A DNA stretch of 64,000 nucleotides from Thalassospira sp. ER-Se-21-Dark (GCF_017922435.1 NZ_VDEZ01000002.1:124001-188000); one strand, 5' to 3'; counted from the stretch's first letter, positions 7,964 to 16,935 are shown. The notes: a model not told the origin generated them from the letters alone. A program made the numbers and translations.

Positions 7964-8035
7964 TTTCCGTCCCTGCCTGTGACGTTGGACCTGCTTCCTG
8001 CGGGCCATCCATCACGACTATAACGGGAAAACGGT

Positions 8036-8575
8036 TTACGCTGAAAGGCTTTTAAGCCAGTCGCGTTTTTGCTCCAGGCGTTTGACTTCCATTTCAAGCC
8101 AACTGGTGAAGTTTTCGGCCTCGTTTGCGTGTTCATCTCGCAGGGCCAACACACGTTCGAGATCAAGTTCGCAGACGTCTTGCAGGATTTCGATCTGTTC
8201 GGTGCGGATGTCATGATCAAGCAGGTGCAAGAACCGCATCTTGAGCGCCATGATCAGGCGCGAAAGCTCGCCCGATGTATCGCGCACATTTCCCTGCATC
8301 AGTTCAATGAACTTCTTGTGCCCGGCATCGGTCAGGCTCAATTGCGCATCAGACAACCCGCCGCTTGAGGTATCTTCCTTGACCAGCCCTTCAAGCTTGA
8401 GCAGTTGAAGCGAACTTCCCATCATATCCAGGGACGGCCCCATGATGTGCGACATGAAATGGCGCACCTCGTTGGCCAGATCGCCATAGCTGATCGGCTT
8501 TTCGGAAAGGGCGAGGGTGCCAAGTGCGCACAGGCGGAGACATTCTTTGGGGAGCAAGGTTTTATCCGAATACAT
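8036..8575 (-). CDS. PadR-like transcriptional regulator
   Basis: This 179-residue protein starts with a winged-helix domain (~5-85): helices in PKECLRLCALGTLAL and YGDLANEVRHF, a recognition region SLQLLKLEGLV, and a wing ending LSLTDAGHKKF. The C-terminal half (~90-179) is helical and rich in Glu, Arg and Leu, as in the dimerisation domain of PadR-type regulators. Those usually repress a nearby efflux or detoxification gene. The target here is not evident. The ATG is preceded by AGGGAC. It could form a transcript with the GNAT gene 72 nt downstream. Confidence 0.65.
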   Translation of the reverse strand: MYSDKTLLPKECLRLCALGTLALSEKPISYGDLANEVRHFMSHIMGPSLDMMGSSLQLLKLEGLVKEDTSSGGLSDAQLSLTDAGHKKFIELMQGNVRDTSGELSRLIMALKMRFLHLLDHDIRTEQIEILQDVCELDLERVLALRDEHANEAENFTSWLEMEVKRLEQKRDWLKSLSA

Positions 8576-8753
8576 GGGCGGTCCCTGTTTGATGACAGGT
8601 CCGACATTAACGCGAACGGTTCTTAATTGCAAAGTATTATCTTTGCCGACGCGAAACCGGCAAGACAGCCTCAATATAAGACGCCGCCCGATGAAAGCAA
8701 ATGGCGGAACATCATTGATTCCGGCAGCGGGCCGTTAGATAGGGCGGATTAGC

Positions 8754-8786
8754 AAAAAGGCCGGGGCATTTGCCACCGGCCTTTTT
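8754..8786 (-). terminator. Terminator of hemA
   Basis: An 11 bp stem (AAAAAGGCCGG with CCGGCCTTTTT) lies 22 nt past the hemA stop codon and is flanked by A and T runs, so it works on the minus strand. Confidence 0.85.
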
Positions 8787-8808
8787 GAGTTTCTGATTGC
8801 CAAGTGCG

Positions 8809-10026
8809 TCAGGCAACCTTGGAAATGCCCAGTTTGCTCCAGACCGACAGGAGCGAGTCGATCAGATGATCGATCAATTCGTCATTATGCAGCGGGCCCG
8901 GCGTAAAGCGCAGGCGTTCGGTGCCGCGCGGGACGGTCGGATAGTTGATCGGCTGGACATAGATATCATGTTCGAACAACAGACGGTCGCTGGCTTCCTT
9001 GCACATGGCCGGATCGCCCACCATCAGGGGAACGATATGACTTGGCGCGTCCATGACCGGAAGGTCGACTGCGCGCATGCGTGCACGCAGGGTATCGGCG
9101 CGTTCCTTCTGGGCAAGGCGTTCGACATTGCTTTCTTTCAGGTGACGCACGGCTGCCAGTGCACCCGCCGCAATGCTTGGCGGATGGGAACTGGTGAAGA
9201 TGAAGCCATTGCCGAAGCTGCGCACGAAATCGACGATTTCAGGCTTGGCCGCGATATAGCCACCAATCACGCCAAAGGCCTTGGCAAGCGTGCCCTGGAT
9301 GATGTCAACGCGGTGCATGACGCCATCACGTTCGGCAACACCGCCGCCGCGCGGGCCATACATGCCAACCGCATGGACTTCGTCCAGATAGGAAAGCGCG
9401 TTGTATTTTTCGCAAAGATCAAGGATCTGACTGATCGGCGCGATGTCGCCATCCATCGAATAGACAGACTCGAACGCGACGATCTTGGCACGTTGCGGCC
9501 CGAGATCCTTGAGGATTTCTTCAAGATGGGCGACGTCGTTATGTTTCCAGATGCGGCGCTCTGCCTTGGAGTGGCGCATGCCTTCGATCATGGAGTTATG
9601 GTTTTCGGAGTCGGAAATGATTACGCAATCCGGGAGCTTCGACCCCAGCGTTGACAGCGTCGTCCAGTTCGCGACATAGCCCGAGGTCATCAGAAGGGCG
9701 GCTTCCTTGCCATGCAGGTCGGCGAGCTCCCGCTCAAGCGCGACATGCAGGTGGTTGGACCCGGAAATATTGCGCGTGCCACCCGCACCGCCACCCTGAC
9801 CGGTGATGGCGTTTTGCATGGCTTCAAGCACCTTGGGGTGTTGGCCCATGCCAAGATAATCGTTCGAGCACCACACGGTGATTTCACGCGGGGCTTCGCC
9901 GTTATCGGGGTGATAAAGCGCCTTGGGGAATTTTCCGACAATACGTTCGAGATTGGCGAATACACGATAGCGGCCCTCAGCCTTGAGGCCGGACAGCGCA
10001 TCTTTGAAGAAGGTGTTGTAATTCAT
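8809..10026 (-). CDS. hemA: 5-aminolevulinate synthase (C4 pathway)
   Basis: This 405-residue PLP enzyme condenses glycine with succinyl-CoA to 5-aminolevulinate, the first committed step of haem synthesis in alphaproteobacteria. Conserved features include NDYLGMG, the glycine loop [12 protein letters not shown], the cofactor aspartate in DEVHAVG (D215), and the Schiff-base lysine K249 in TLAKAFG. The C-terminal [10 protein letters not shown] is also family-typical. Length matches ALAS. The start at 10026 gives the usual MNYNTFF N-terminus; frame upstream to 10131 lacks family similarity. A palindromic FNR-type box lies 166 nt upstream. Confidence 0.97.
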   Translation of the reverse strand: MNYNTFFKDALSGLKAEGRYRVFANLERIVGKFPKALYHPDNGEAPREITVWCSNDYLGMGQHPKVLEAMQNAITGQGGGAGGTRNISGSNHLHVALERELADLHGKEAALLMTSGYVANWTTLSTLGSKLPDCVIISDSENHNSMIEGMRHSKAERRIWKHNDVAHLEEILKDLGPQRAKIVAFESVYSMDGDIAPISQILDLCEKYNALSYLDEVHAVGMYGPRGGGVAERDGVMHRVDIIQGTLAKAFGVIGGYIAAKPEIVDFVRSFGNGFIFTSSHPPSIAAGALAAVRHLKESNVERLAQKERADTLRARMRAVDLPVMDAPSHIVPLMVGDPAMCKEASDRLLFEHDIYVQPINYPTVPRGTERLRFTPGPLHNDELIDHLIDSLLSVWSKLGISKVA

Positions 10027-10191
10027 ACTTGTTTCTTTCGCCTGTCTCTTTGCAGTGTCACGGACTTTGTATCTGGTCGTGGCATCACAAAGCTCTGGTC
10101 TCGTCCAGATCAGCGACCTGATTCTGGACATATCCTCCGGTTCGACCGGGTCTTTATGGTTCCCTTATCAACCATGAAGGCAGATACGGCA

Positions 10192-10205
10192 TTGACCCTT
10201 GTCAA
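10192..10205 (-). promoter_or_regulatory. FNR/FnrL-type operator upstream of hemA
   Basis: TTGACCCTTGTCAA is a perfect inverted repeat (TTGAC-N4-GTCAA) with the exact FNR/FixK geometry. It lies in the hemA 5' region. FnrL control of hemA is known in Rhodobacter, so oxygen regulation is likely by analogy. Confidence 0.6.
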
Positions 10206-10581
10206 AAATTAAAGCGATTCCAGTCTTGTTTGGAACCATCAGATCAGAGAAGGCGATCCATCTCTCTTGTGTCGATCTCTTTTCGGAGCAAGCTCCGTTT
10301 TGTCTTAAGACCCAATTTGGCCTCGTTGGCGTCATTTGGCAAGGATTCGAACAGCTTTTGCGCCACAATTAAATCGTTTTCATCCATCGGAAAAATCAAT
10401 CATGACAGAAATCACATATGATTTTCAATATGTATTAATGTTGATGATCAGATAAATTTGCGGGTAATTTTTGGATTTTGTGACGGAGATAGAAGCTGAT
10501 TGCTTGATTTTTCTGTGGCTAGACAAGGGATTAGTCCGTGTGCGATTGCCTGTTTGCAAGTTCGCAATCGACATAGCCAAT
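10206..10581. other. AT-rich intergenic stretch, no gene seen
   Basis: About 375 bp between the hemA control region and the uspA terminator. Short frames here have no family features or good ribosome sites. A 7 bp hairpin (10543-10549 with 10564-10570) sits just before the strong terminator stem, so a small RNA is possible but unsupported. Confidence 0.4.
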
Positions 10582-10613
10582 AAAAAACCGGCCGAAAGTT
10601 CCGGCCGGTTTTT
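10582..10613 (-). terminator. Terminator of the second uspA
   Basis: A long GC stem (AAACCGGCCG with CGGCCGGTTT) has T runs on both strands. It lies 22 nt after the stop of the minus-strand UspA gene. Confidence 0.85.
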
Positions 10614-10634
10614 GGGAATGCGAAATGTTGTTGC

Positions 10635-11477
10635 CTAGTGCGACATCAGGACCGGAACGGTCATGTGACGCAGAAGGTGCTGGGTGACGCCACCAAGCAT
10701 CAGTTCACGCAGGCGCGGACGGCCATACGCACCGCACACCATCAGATCGATGCTTTCATCGGCTGCGCGCGACAAAATAAGGTCGCCAACGCTGATGCCA
10801 GATGCGTTCATGCTTTCTTTCTTGGCATTCACGCCATGGCATTTCAGGCGTTCGCCAATATCGACACCCGGAACCGGCATGGTATCGCGGGCACCCTTGT
10901 TCGGGTCGGCACAAAGAACCAGAACGGATTTTGCGGCCTCAAGGAACGGCATGCTGTCATTCATCGCACGCACGGCTTCGCGATAAGGCTTCCAGGCGAC
11001 CATGACGCGATCACCGATGGTCTCAAACTTGCCGACATAGGGGACAAGCAGAACCGGTGCACCTGCGGTCAGGATGACTTTGTCCGGCATTTCCGAGACA
11101 GAGCACGGATCGGAACTTTCCGGGTCGTGCTGGCCCAGAACCGTCAGATCATGATGGCGGGCATACATCGCGGTGGTATCGGCAATTTCGGACGCCGGGC
11201 AGGAGGTTTCCTGCCAGCTGAAAGCAACACCGGCTGCATTGCAGGTTTCTTCGAACTGGGTGCGTGCGGCCTTTGCGGTTTCAGCCATCGCAGATCGCTG
11301 CTGATTGATGATTTCCTCGGTGATCTGGACTTCCATGAAGCGCGGAATTTCAGGATAGGGCAGCAGAAAAAGACCGGTAAGGTGCGCGTCCTGCGCCTTG
11401 GCAACTTTCAACGCAACAGAAAGGCGTTCCTTGCAGGCAGCTGAGGTGTCGATATGAACAAGAATATCCCGATACAT
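10635..11477 (-). CDS. Universal stress protein, tandem UspA domains
   Basis: 280 residues, beginning MYRDILVHIDTSAACKERL (canonical UspA beta-1) with a second domain from ~150 (GDRVMVAWKPYREAVRAM). The end has GAYGRPRLRELMLGGVTQHLL, the nucleotide-loop region. The ATG at 11477 follows GGAGATC; upstream frame to 11528 is not supported. Paralog of the gene at 4465. Two-domain Usps often respond to starvation or redox stress; the ligand is unknown. It is transcribed alone, toward the hemA regulatory region. Confidence 0.87.
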   Translation of the reverse strand: MYRDILVHIDTSAACKERLSVALKVAKAQDAHLTGLFLLPYPEIPRFMEVQITEEIINQQRSAMAETAKAARTQFEETCNAAGVAFSWQETSCPASEIADTTAMYARHHDLTVLGQHDPESSDPCSVSEMPDKVILTAGAPVLLVPYVGKFETIGDRVMVAWKPYREAVRAMNDSMPFLEAAKSVLVLCADPNKGARDTMPVPGVDIGERLKCHGVNAKKESMNASGISVGDLILSRAADESIDLMVCGAYGRPRLRELMLGGVTQHLLRHMTVPVLMSH

Positions 11478-11634
11478 GATCCGATCTCCATTCGGTAGGT
11501 GGCATGGGGCTGACCCGAAATCTGTCAAATTGCCCTTGGCCTTAATGTCTGTGGCTAACCTATCGTCGTCTCGGGATGGTTTCTTTGCTCTATCTCAAAT
11601 TAAATTATTCCAAGTTGTAATTTCGGGCCAAGTA

Positions 11635-12243
11635 TTACCCGTCAGCGCCCGGTTCAGTCATCGGGATGGTTTTTTCCATGGTCGGGATGTCGCCGCCAGC
11701 CGGAACGCCTGTTGTTGCGGGGGGCGTGACGGGGGCAGGTGACATCGGTGCGCTGTCGTTCATCGCGGGCATGGCGGGCATCGCCGGATCATCGGTCGGA
11801 ACACTGGTTGGCATCTGCATCGTGTCACCTGACATCATCGAAAGCGTCTTGTGCAATTGCTGTGACAGGGTGCTCCAATTGGTTTGAAGCGTTGTGCAGG
11901 CCGCGGCATCGCCGGACTGAACGCAGCGCTGCGCCATCCGATCAAGAATGCCGAGCGCAATACGGGCTTCGTCGATCTCCTTTTGGCGCATTTCATCCAT
12001 CGCCTTGCGATTGGGATCGTCCATCATGACGAGATTGTCATTTTCCCCCGCAGACGTAGATCCCGACATGGTGGCCGGGGATGATACCGGGCGGGTATTC
12101 TGGGCTGGTGCACCCCACGGGGTAACAATGGTGTCGGAACTGTTGGACATCGTGACCGGTTCTTCGACCGGGGCCATGCACCCCGACAGGGCAAGGCCCA
12201 GTCCGATTGCGGGCAGGCATTTGACAATCTTGCGCATCGACAT
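11635..12243 (-). CDS. Pro/Met-rich lipoprotein of unknown function
   Basis: A 202-residue product with a lipoprotein signal peptide: MSMRKIVKCLP, a hydrophobic core, and lipobox LSGC (Cys22). The mature part has a helical central segment (~80-135) with two Cys (CVQSGDAAAC), then a low-complexity tail rich in Pro, Met, Ala and Thr. The ATG is preceded by GGAGGAA with 6 nt spacing, a strong ribosome site. No known domain recognised. Mature sequence starts M-A after the Cys, so outer-membrane anchoring is likely. Confidence 0.75.
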   Translation of the reverse strand: MSMRKIVKCLPAIGLGLALSGCMAPVEEPVTMSNSSDTIVTPWGAPAQNTRPVSSPATMSGSTSAGENDNLVMMDDPNRKAMDEMRQKEIDEARIALGILDRMAQRCVQSGDAAACTTLQTNWSTLSQQLHKTLSMMSGDTMQMPTSVPTDDPAMPAMPAMNDSAPMSPAPVTPPATTGVPAGGDIPTMEKTIPMTEPGADG

Positions 12244-12435
12244 GCGTTGTTCCTCCGACCGGTGGCGAGCGCGCCTTGGTCACGTCAGTTTGTTGTCCCG
12301 AACTCTGCCACAGTCACTGCTATGACTTTGCTTTTGCTTGCGAACATATTGAACGTCGTTACGGAGTCTGTCCAGTCCGGGCAAGTGCGTGGCCAAGGAA
12401 TGCAATCAGACGGTAATATCGAGCGTTCTTTACAT

Positions 12436-13311
12436 TCAAAGTTCTTTGCCCGGTGAAAGCCGCGGTTCGTCCTTCAATGATTTGGCGATCCATCGCATGG
12501 TTTCGCGGATGCGCGAAATGTTGCGCAGATCAGGATGGGTTAAAACCCAAAGTTTGTTTGCCGGTATTTCCGGTAACGGCGCAAGCAACCGCAACCCCGG
12601 AAGGGCAAGATCGGATGGCAAACAGGCCAGGCCGCATCCGGCGCCCACCAGATGTGCCATTGCGATCAGATCATCGGTTTGCTGTTTATGCGGCGTGCGG
12701 CGGTTCGCATCGAGCCATTTATAAGGTGCGTAACTTGCCAGTGTTCCGGATGCACCGATGAAGGGCTCCGCCAACAGGTCATCAAGCTTTGCCGGCTGAT
12801 ATCGGTCTGCGGCACCATAGATGCCCCATTCCAGTGCGCGGATTTCCTTGCCAACAAGATGTTCGGGCGGGTTGGGCGCAACCCGCACGGCAATATCGGC
12901 ATATCGCTGCGTCATATTGAATTCGAGGTTGCTGGCAAGCAGGTCGATCTGAATATCAGGCCATTGATCCTGAAAGCTGGCGAGATGGTCTGGCAAAAAG
13001 AAATAGGAAAAACTGGTCGGGGCGGTAATGCGCACCAACCCGGCCGGTGTGGCATCCGCCCCCGAAATGGTAGTTTTGATGACATCAAAGCTGTTCATGA
13101 TTTGACGGGCGGGCACAAGCATTTCTGTCCCGGCATCGGTCAGGCTGTATTGGCCGCGAATGCGATCAAAAAGCCGGGTGCCAGCCTGTTCTTCAAGCGC
13201 ATGAATATGGCGAAACACCGTGGTGTTGCTAACCCGGATTTTCTGCGCGGCCAATTCAAGTGACCCTGTTTCTGCGATGGCGAGAAACGACTTGATATAG
13301 TTCCAGTCCAA
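12436..13311 (-). CDS. LysR-family transcriptional regulator
   Basis: A 291-residue LTTR with an N-terminal winged helix (LDWNYIKSFLAIAETGSLELAAQKI...HIHALEEQAGTRLFDR) and a substrate-binding domain from ~90. No ATG is available. I chose the TTG at 13311 because it follows GGAG with 6 nt spacing and gives the standard LTTR length; another TTG at 13368 would add 19 residues. It is divergent from a VOC/GST gene pair, the likely targets. Effector unknown. Confidence 0.85.
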   Translation of the reverse strand: MDWNYIKSFLAIAETGSLELAAQKIRVSNTTVFRHIHALEEQAGTRLFDRIRGQYSLTDAGTEMLVPARQIMNSFDVIKTTISGADATPAGLVRITAPTSFSYFFLPDHLASFQDQWPDIQIDLLASNLEFNMTQRYADIAVRVAPNPPEHLVGKEIRALEWGIYGAADRYQPAKLDDLLAEPFIGASGTLASYAPYKWLDANRRTPHKQQTDDLIAMAHLVGAGCGLACLPSDLALPGLRLLAPLPEIPANKLWVLTHPDLRNISRIRETMRWIAKSLKDEPRLSPGKEL

Positions 13312-13351
13312 TTGGTGCTCCGTTTCAAATTTGCAATCAGATACTACAAAA

Positions 13352-13368
13352 TTGCCTATGTATTGCAA
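13352..13368. promoter_or_regulatory. Candidate LysR box in the divergent promoter
   Basis: TTGC-N9-GCAA contains the T-N11-A pattern of LTTR sites. It lies 41 nt before the regulator start and 63 nt before the VOC gene start, a normal place for an autoregulatory site. Confidence 0.35.
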
Positions 13369-13430
13369 AATTGAAATTCCTTACGGTGATCGGCATACGG
13401 AATTCACCGTCATATGTCAGGAAAGAAAAC

Positions 13431-13802
13431 ATGATCGGATACACATCACTCGGCACCAACGATCTATCCCGTTCGGGCGCGTTTTATGACGCATTGCTTG
13501 CCGGATTTGGTGCGCAGCGCGTCTTTGAACAGCCGGACTTTATCGTCTGGAGTGCTGGAGAAAACAGCCCGGCATTTTCGGTGCATGTTCCGTTTGACGG
13601 GAATGCGGCAACGGTTGGAAATGGCACGATGATCGCACTTTCAGCCGTGTCACGTGACCAGGTCGATGCGCTTTATAAAAAGGCGATCTCGCTTGGTGCA
13701 TCGTCGGAAGGTGAGCCGGGACAGCGCCATGAGAACGGGTTTTACGCGGCCTACTTCCGCGATCCCGATGGTAACAAACTCAACATCCATCATATGGGCT
13801 AA
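13431..13802 (+). CDS. VOC-family (glyoxalase-fold) protein
   Basis: This 123-residue protein shows the two beta-alpha-beta-beta-beta modules of vicinal oxygen chelate proteins. It begins MIGYTSLGTNDLSRSGAFYDALL and ends with the family signature YFRDPDGNKLNIHH. The glyoxalase-I metal ligands are only partly recognisable, so the reaction is open: glyoxalase, dioxygenase or resistance protein. The ATG at 13431 follows AGGAAAG. Next gene (GST) starts 39 nt downstream, so the two are likely one transcript controlled by the divergent LysR. Confidence 0.8.
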   Translation: MIGYTSLGTNDLSRSGAFYDALLAGFGAQRVFEQPDFIVWSAGENSPAFSVHVPFDGNAATVGNGTMIALSAVSRDQVDALYKKAISLGASSEGEPGQRHENGFYAAYFRDPDGNKLNIHHMG

Positions 13803-13841
13803 GGCGATGATTGGTTGTGATGCGGCGCGGGAGTGGAGCTG

Positions 13842-14555
13842 ATGTCATCATATCATTTGATCGGTCACCGGCTTTGCCCCTATGTCCAGCGTGTGGCGAT
13901 GGTTCTGGCGCAAAATGGGATAGCCCATAAACGCACCGACATTGCCCTTGATGCCAAGCCGGACTGGTTTCTGGCGCTAAGCCCGACCGGCAATGTTCCC
14001 GTTCTGGTGGTTGATGATGAGCGGACCTTGTTTGAGGCCGCCGCCATCTGTCAGTACCTTGAGGCAATAACGGGTAAAAAACCGTGTGGGGCGGATGCCT
14101 ATGACCATGCGTTGGCGCAGGCGGTGGTTGCGATTGGCGATAAGTTATTATCGCTTACCGCAGATCTGATTTATCGCGATCTGTCTGAAAGCAGTGTGGA
14201 TGCGACGATCCATCAGATTAACAAACAGATGTCGATTGTGTCGGATCTGATGTCGCCACAGGCCGTGGACGCGGACACAGACCTTTCGATGCTTGATATC
14301 GTTTTTGCGACGGTTTTTCGGCCGTTTGCCCTGATCGCGGTCGGGCTGAACCGGGATCTGTTTGCCGGTTTTCCCGGATTACGAGGCTGGGCAAGCGATT
14401 TGGCCAAGCACGAGACGGTCCGAAACGCAGTGCCGGCCACCTATTATCGGGAACTGCACGAATTCATCACGTGCAAGGACGGGTATCTGGCAAACCGTTT
14501 ACGCATGATACCGCGAGACAGCATGATGGTTGCGACCAGCAAGTCGGTGATGTGA
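13842..14555 (+). CDS. Glutathione S-transferase family protein (Cys-type)
   Basis: A 237-residue protein with an N-terminal thioredoxin-like domain carrying LCPYVQR at residues 11-17. The Cys12-Pro-Tyr site is that of omega/lambda-type GSTs or glutathionyl reductases rather than the Ser/Tyr-type transferases. The cis-Pro segment GNVPVLVVDDERTLFEAAAICQYLE follows (~48-72). An all-helical C-terminal domain completes the fold. ATG at 13842 (GGGAG, 8 nt spacing) was preferred over GTG at 13833. Pairs with the upstream VOC gene; substrate unknown. Confidence 0.85.
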   Translation: MSSYHLIGHRLCPYVQRVAMVLAQNGIAHKRTDIALDAKPDWFLALSPTGNVPVLVVDDERTLFEAAAICQYLEAITGKKPCGADAYDHALAQAVVAIGDKLLSLTADLIYRDLSESSVDATIHQINKQMSIVSDLMSPQAVDADTDLSMLDIVFATVFRPFALIAVGLNRDLFAGFPGLRGWASDLAKHETVRNAVPATYYRELHEFITCKDGYLANRLRMIPRDSMMVATSKSVM

Positions 14556-14618
14556 TTTCGCTGGCGATAAACTCGTCAAAGAGGAATTCGTCGCGCAGGT
14601 GATGGCATCCACCGTTAA

Positions 14619-15251
14619 CTAAGACTTTGCTTCACTACGTTCGTCGCGCATAACCATGTTAATAACCGTTTCAAACAATTCCTGCTTGGCTTGGCTCACA
14701 GAAATCTCTTTGGTGGCAGCAGCGTAAGAAAGTGACTCTGCTGCACCAAGGTAACCCCAAAGCCGAACTTTGGGAATTGTTCCGCTCGGGCTGAAGGGGC
14801 TCAGTATGTTGCGGCATTTTTCGATATAGAGAACATTGTAATCGCGCTTAAACTCTTCGAGTTCCGGGGAACCGGCAAGTGCAGCAATCACACCAGACAT
14901 TTCGCGCCCCTGTAAAACGATACAATCGACATAGGCCGACGCAATAACCCATGCCCTGTCGTGGAGGGTTGCGGCACTCGCCTTGAGCGCCTCATCGAGC
15001 AGGGCGTTTTGGCGCTCATCGTAGTCTTTGTAAAGCGCGATCAACAATCCTGAGCGAGTGCCGAAGTGATCGTAGACGACAGGCTTGGTCACACCAGCTT
15101 GTACTGCCAGATTGCCAAGGCTTAGTGCTTCCGTACCGTCGGCATGAATCATTTGCCAAGCTATTTCAATAAGTTGTCGGCCGCGTTCTTCTCGAGATAA
15201 GCGTTTGCGTGGTTTGCTGTGACGTGAATTCGCGATGTCGCTGCTTGACAT
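14619..15251 (-). CDS. TetR-family transcriptional regulator
   Basis: 210 residues. The TetR helix-turn-helix occupies ~22-68: EERGRQLIEIAWQMIHADGTEAL, LGNLAVQAGVTKPVVYDHFGTRSGLLIALY. The all-helical C-terminal ligand domain is not diagnostic. It is divergent from a quinone reductase gene, with two 9 bp palindromes between them. This pairing (TetR repressor plus NAD(P)H quinone reductase) usually means induction by quinones or electrophiles, which I infer here. Confidence 0.9.
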   Translation of the reverse strand: MSSSDIANSRHSKPRKRLSREERGRQLIEIAWQMIHADGTEALSLGNLAVQAGVTKPVVYDHFGTRSGLLIALYKDYDERQNALLDEALKASAATLHDRAWVIASAYVDCIVLQGREMSGVIAALAGSPELEEFKRDYNVLYIEKCRNILSPFSPSGTIPKVRLWGYLGAAESLSYAAATKEISVSQAKQELFETVINMVMRDERSEAKS

Positions 15252-15266
15252 GTTTATATACCAAAG

Positions 15267-15302
15267 GTAACTTACGGAAAGTAACTTACTAAAAGTATAT
15301 AC
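15267..15302. promoter_or_regulatory. Repeated palindromes, likely TetR operator
   Basis: GTAACTTAC, itself a 9 bp palindrome, occurs twice (15267-15275 and 15281-15289), with centres 14 bp apart. A GTATATAC palindrome follows at 15295-15302. The cluster fills the divergent promoter between the TetR gene and the quinone reductase gene. Confidence 0.6.
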
Positions 15303-15344
15303 AGACTGCCAGCTTATGGCAATCTGTTGACAAGGAGATCAATC

Positions 15345-15965
15345 ATGCATGCGCTTATTGTTGTTGGACACCCCAATGCCGGTTCGCTCACACACGCGAT
15401 TGCGAATGAAATCGGCAATGGTATTGCGGATAGCGGTTCCGAAAACAGTTTCGAGTTGGCCGATCTGTTTGCCCAGGGATTTGATCCGCGTTTCAGTCAG
15501 GATGATATTGACGCCTTCGAGATGAAGGCACCTTTTCCAGACGATGTGCTTGCAGAGCAGAAACGAATTGAAGCCGCTGATACACTCGTTCTGGTTTTTC
15601 CTATTTACTGGTGGTCAATGCCCGCGATCATGAAAGGCTGGATCGACCGGGTGTTCTCAAATGGCTGGGCTTACAAGGATATCGACGGTGAGAAGGTGAT
15701 CAAAAAACTGAACCATCTAAAGGTTCACCTTGTCGCGATTGGTGGTGCAGGAATTGGCACCTTTGCTCGGCATGGCTATTTCGGGGCGATGAAGCTGCAA
15801 ATTCATCAGGGCATTTTTGATTATTGCGGTGTGGAGGTTGCAACGTCGGAGTTGCTGTTGCTGGCCGATGGGAATGACCCGGAGGAGCATGTAAAGAAAG
15901 CACGCGAGATCGGGGCTGCGATCCCGGCAAAGACGACAAAGCGCGAATTGGATATGGTGGGATAA
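15345..15965 (+). CDS. NAD(P)H quinone reductase, flavodoxin-2 fold (MdaB/KefF/NQO type)
   Basis: 206 residues, starting after AAGGAG. The N-terminal MHALIVVGHPNAGSLTHAIA is the FMN/FAD phosphate-loop region of flavodoxin-like quinone reductases. The segment FPIYWWSMPAIMKGWIDRVFSNGWAY is the conserved isoalloxazine-binding block of this family. It would reduce quinones by two electrons in the cytoplasm, avoiding semiquinone radicals. Controlled probably by the divergent TetR protein. It ends at a bidirectional terminator shared with pyrE. Confidence 0.9.
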   Translation: MHALIVVGHPNAGSLTHAIANEIGNGIADSGSENSFELADLFAQGFDPRFSQDDIDAFEMKAPFPDDVLAEQKRIEAADTLVLVFPIYWWSMPAIMKGWIDRVFSNGWAYKDIDGEKVIKKLNHLKVHLVAIGGAGIGTFARHGYFGAMKLQIHQGIFDYCGVEVATSELLLLADGNDPEEHVKKAREIGAAIPAKTTKRELDMVG

Positions 15966-15991
15966 TTACCGGCAGATCGGTCAAGTAAAGC

Positions 15992-16025
15992 AAAACGCCC
16001 GCAGGGGAAATCTGCGGGCGTTTTT
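15992..16025. terminator. Bidirectional terminator between quinone reductase and pyrE
   Basis: A 12 bp stem (AAACGCCCGCAG with CTGCGGGCGTTT) is followed by TTTTT on the plus strand and by a TTTTG run on the minus strand. Confidence 0.85.
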
Positions 16026-16051
16026 GTGTTTCCGACGTTTAGCATTTCGGC

Positions 16052-16741
16052 TTAGTCGTGCTTGCCGCCATTGGCCTTTGACCAGCCGATCGGGTCGTTC
16101 AGGAAGGAGCGCACACCTTCGACGGCATCCTTGCTGAAATATTCGCCTTCTTCGGCAACGGCGAGGACATCGGCCCAGGTTGCAAGGTAATGCATTTCGA
16201 TGTCGTCCTTGCGCAGTTCGTCAAGCGCGCCTTCGAAGATGTCATAGAAGAAGACGACAAAGGCATGTTTGCACTCGGCACCGGCTTCGCGGATGGCGTT
16301 GACGAAGTTGACCTTTGATGCGCCGTCCGTGGCAAGGTCTTCGACCAGAAGAACGCGCTGTCCTTCGTGGATGTCGCCTTCGATACGGGCCTTGCGGCCA
16401 AAGCCCTTGGGCTTTTTGCGGACATACTGCATCGGCAGGTCAAGCGCATCGGCGAGCCATGCGGAATAGGGAATACCAGCTGTTTCACCACCAGCAACCG
16501 CGTCAAAGGCCTCGTAGCCAGCCGCATCGGATACCTGACGGGCGGCGAGTTCAATAACCTTGCGGCGTGCGCGCGGGAAGGAAATCAGTTTGCGGCAATC
16601 GATGTAAACCGGGCTGGCCCAGCCGGATGTCAGGATATAGGCCTCTTCCGGGCGGAAATTCACAGCCCCGATATCCAGCAAAATCTTGGCGACAGTTTTG
16701 GCAGCATAGGTGCAATGCGCGGTCGGTTTTTCAGTGGTCAT
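16052..16741 (-). CDS. pyrE: Orotate phosphoribosyltransferase
   Basis: A 229-residue enzyme converting orotate and PRPP to OMP in pyrimidine synthesis. The PRPP loop VLLVEDLATDGASKV is present (~130-145), preceded by GGETAGIPYSAWLAD and YVRKKPKGFGRKARIEG, both conserved in the OPRTase group. The ATG at 16741 was chosen because translation upstream shows no conserved sequence. The C-terminal ~25 residues (FLNDPIGWSKANGGKHD) extend beyond the enzyme core, as in other alphaproteobacterial PyrE. Confidence 0.93.
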   Translation of the reverse strand: MTTEKPTAHCTYAAKTVAKILLDIGAVNFRPEEAYILTSGWASPVYIDCRKLISFPRARRKVIELAARQVSDAAGYEAFDAVAGGETAGIPYSAWLADALDLPMQYVRKKPKGFGRKARIEGDIHEGQRVLLVEDLATDGASKVNFVNAIREAGAECKHAFVVFFYDIFEGALDELRKDDIEMHYLATWADVLAVAEEGEYFSKDAVEGVRSFLNDPIGWSKANGGKHD

Positions 16742-16916
16742 GGCGGCTATACCTTCTCCGGATCGACTATTTGCCGACCTCTTAGCGCTTTTGGCCGAAA
16801 AGCGCAAAGAAAAGCCGCTGACCAGTTGGTCAGGTTTCTTTGAGGTTTCTGTTGCCCGAGCAAGGGGATGCAAGTGGGGGGCTGCCGTCATTGAGATGAT
16901 ACATAATGCGCCAGTA

Positions 16917-16935
16917 ATGATATCTGAGATATCAT
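16917..16935. promoter_or_regulatory. Perfect 19 bp palindrome upstream of the XRE gene
   Basis: ATGATATCT-G-AGATATCAT, 69 nt before the XRE start. A related half-site (GAGATGATA) lies about 25 bp upstream. Probably the operator of the small HTH protein, which would then autoregulate and might also affect pyrE, transcribed away from the same gap. Confidence 0.55.

Noticed and set aside
10168-10368. 66-codon minus-strand ORF in the hemA/uspA gap
   Set aside because: No ribosome site, Cys/Arg/Trp-biased translation, and it overlaps the FNR box of hemA.
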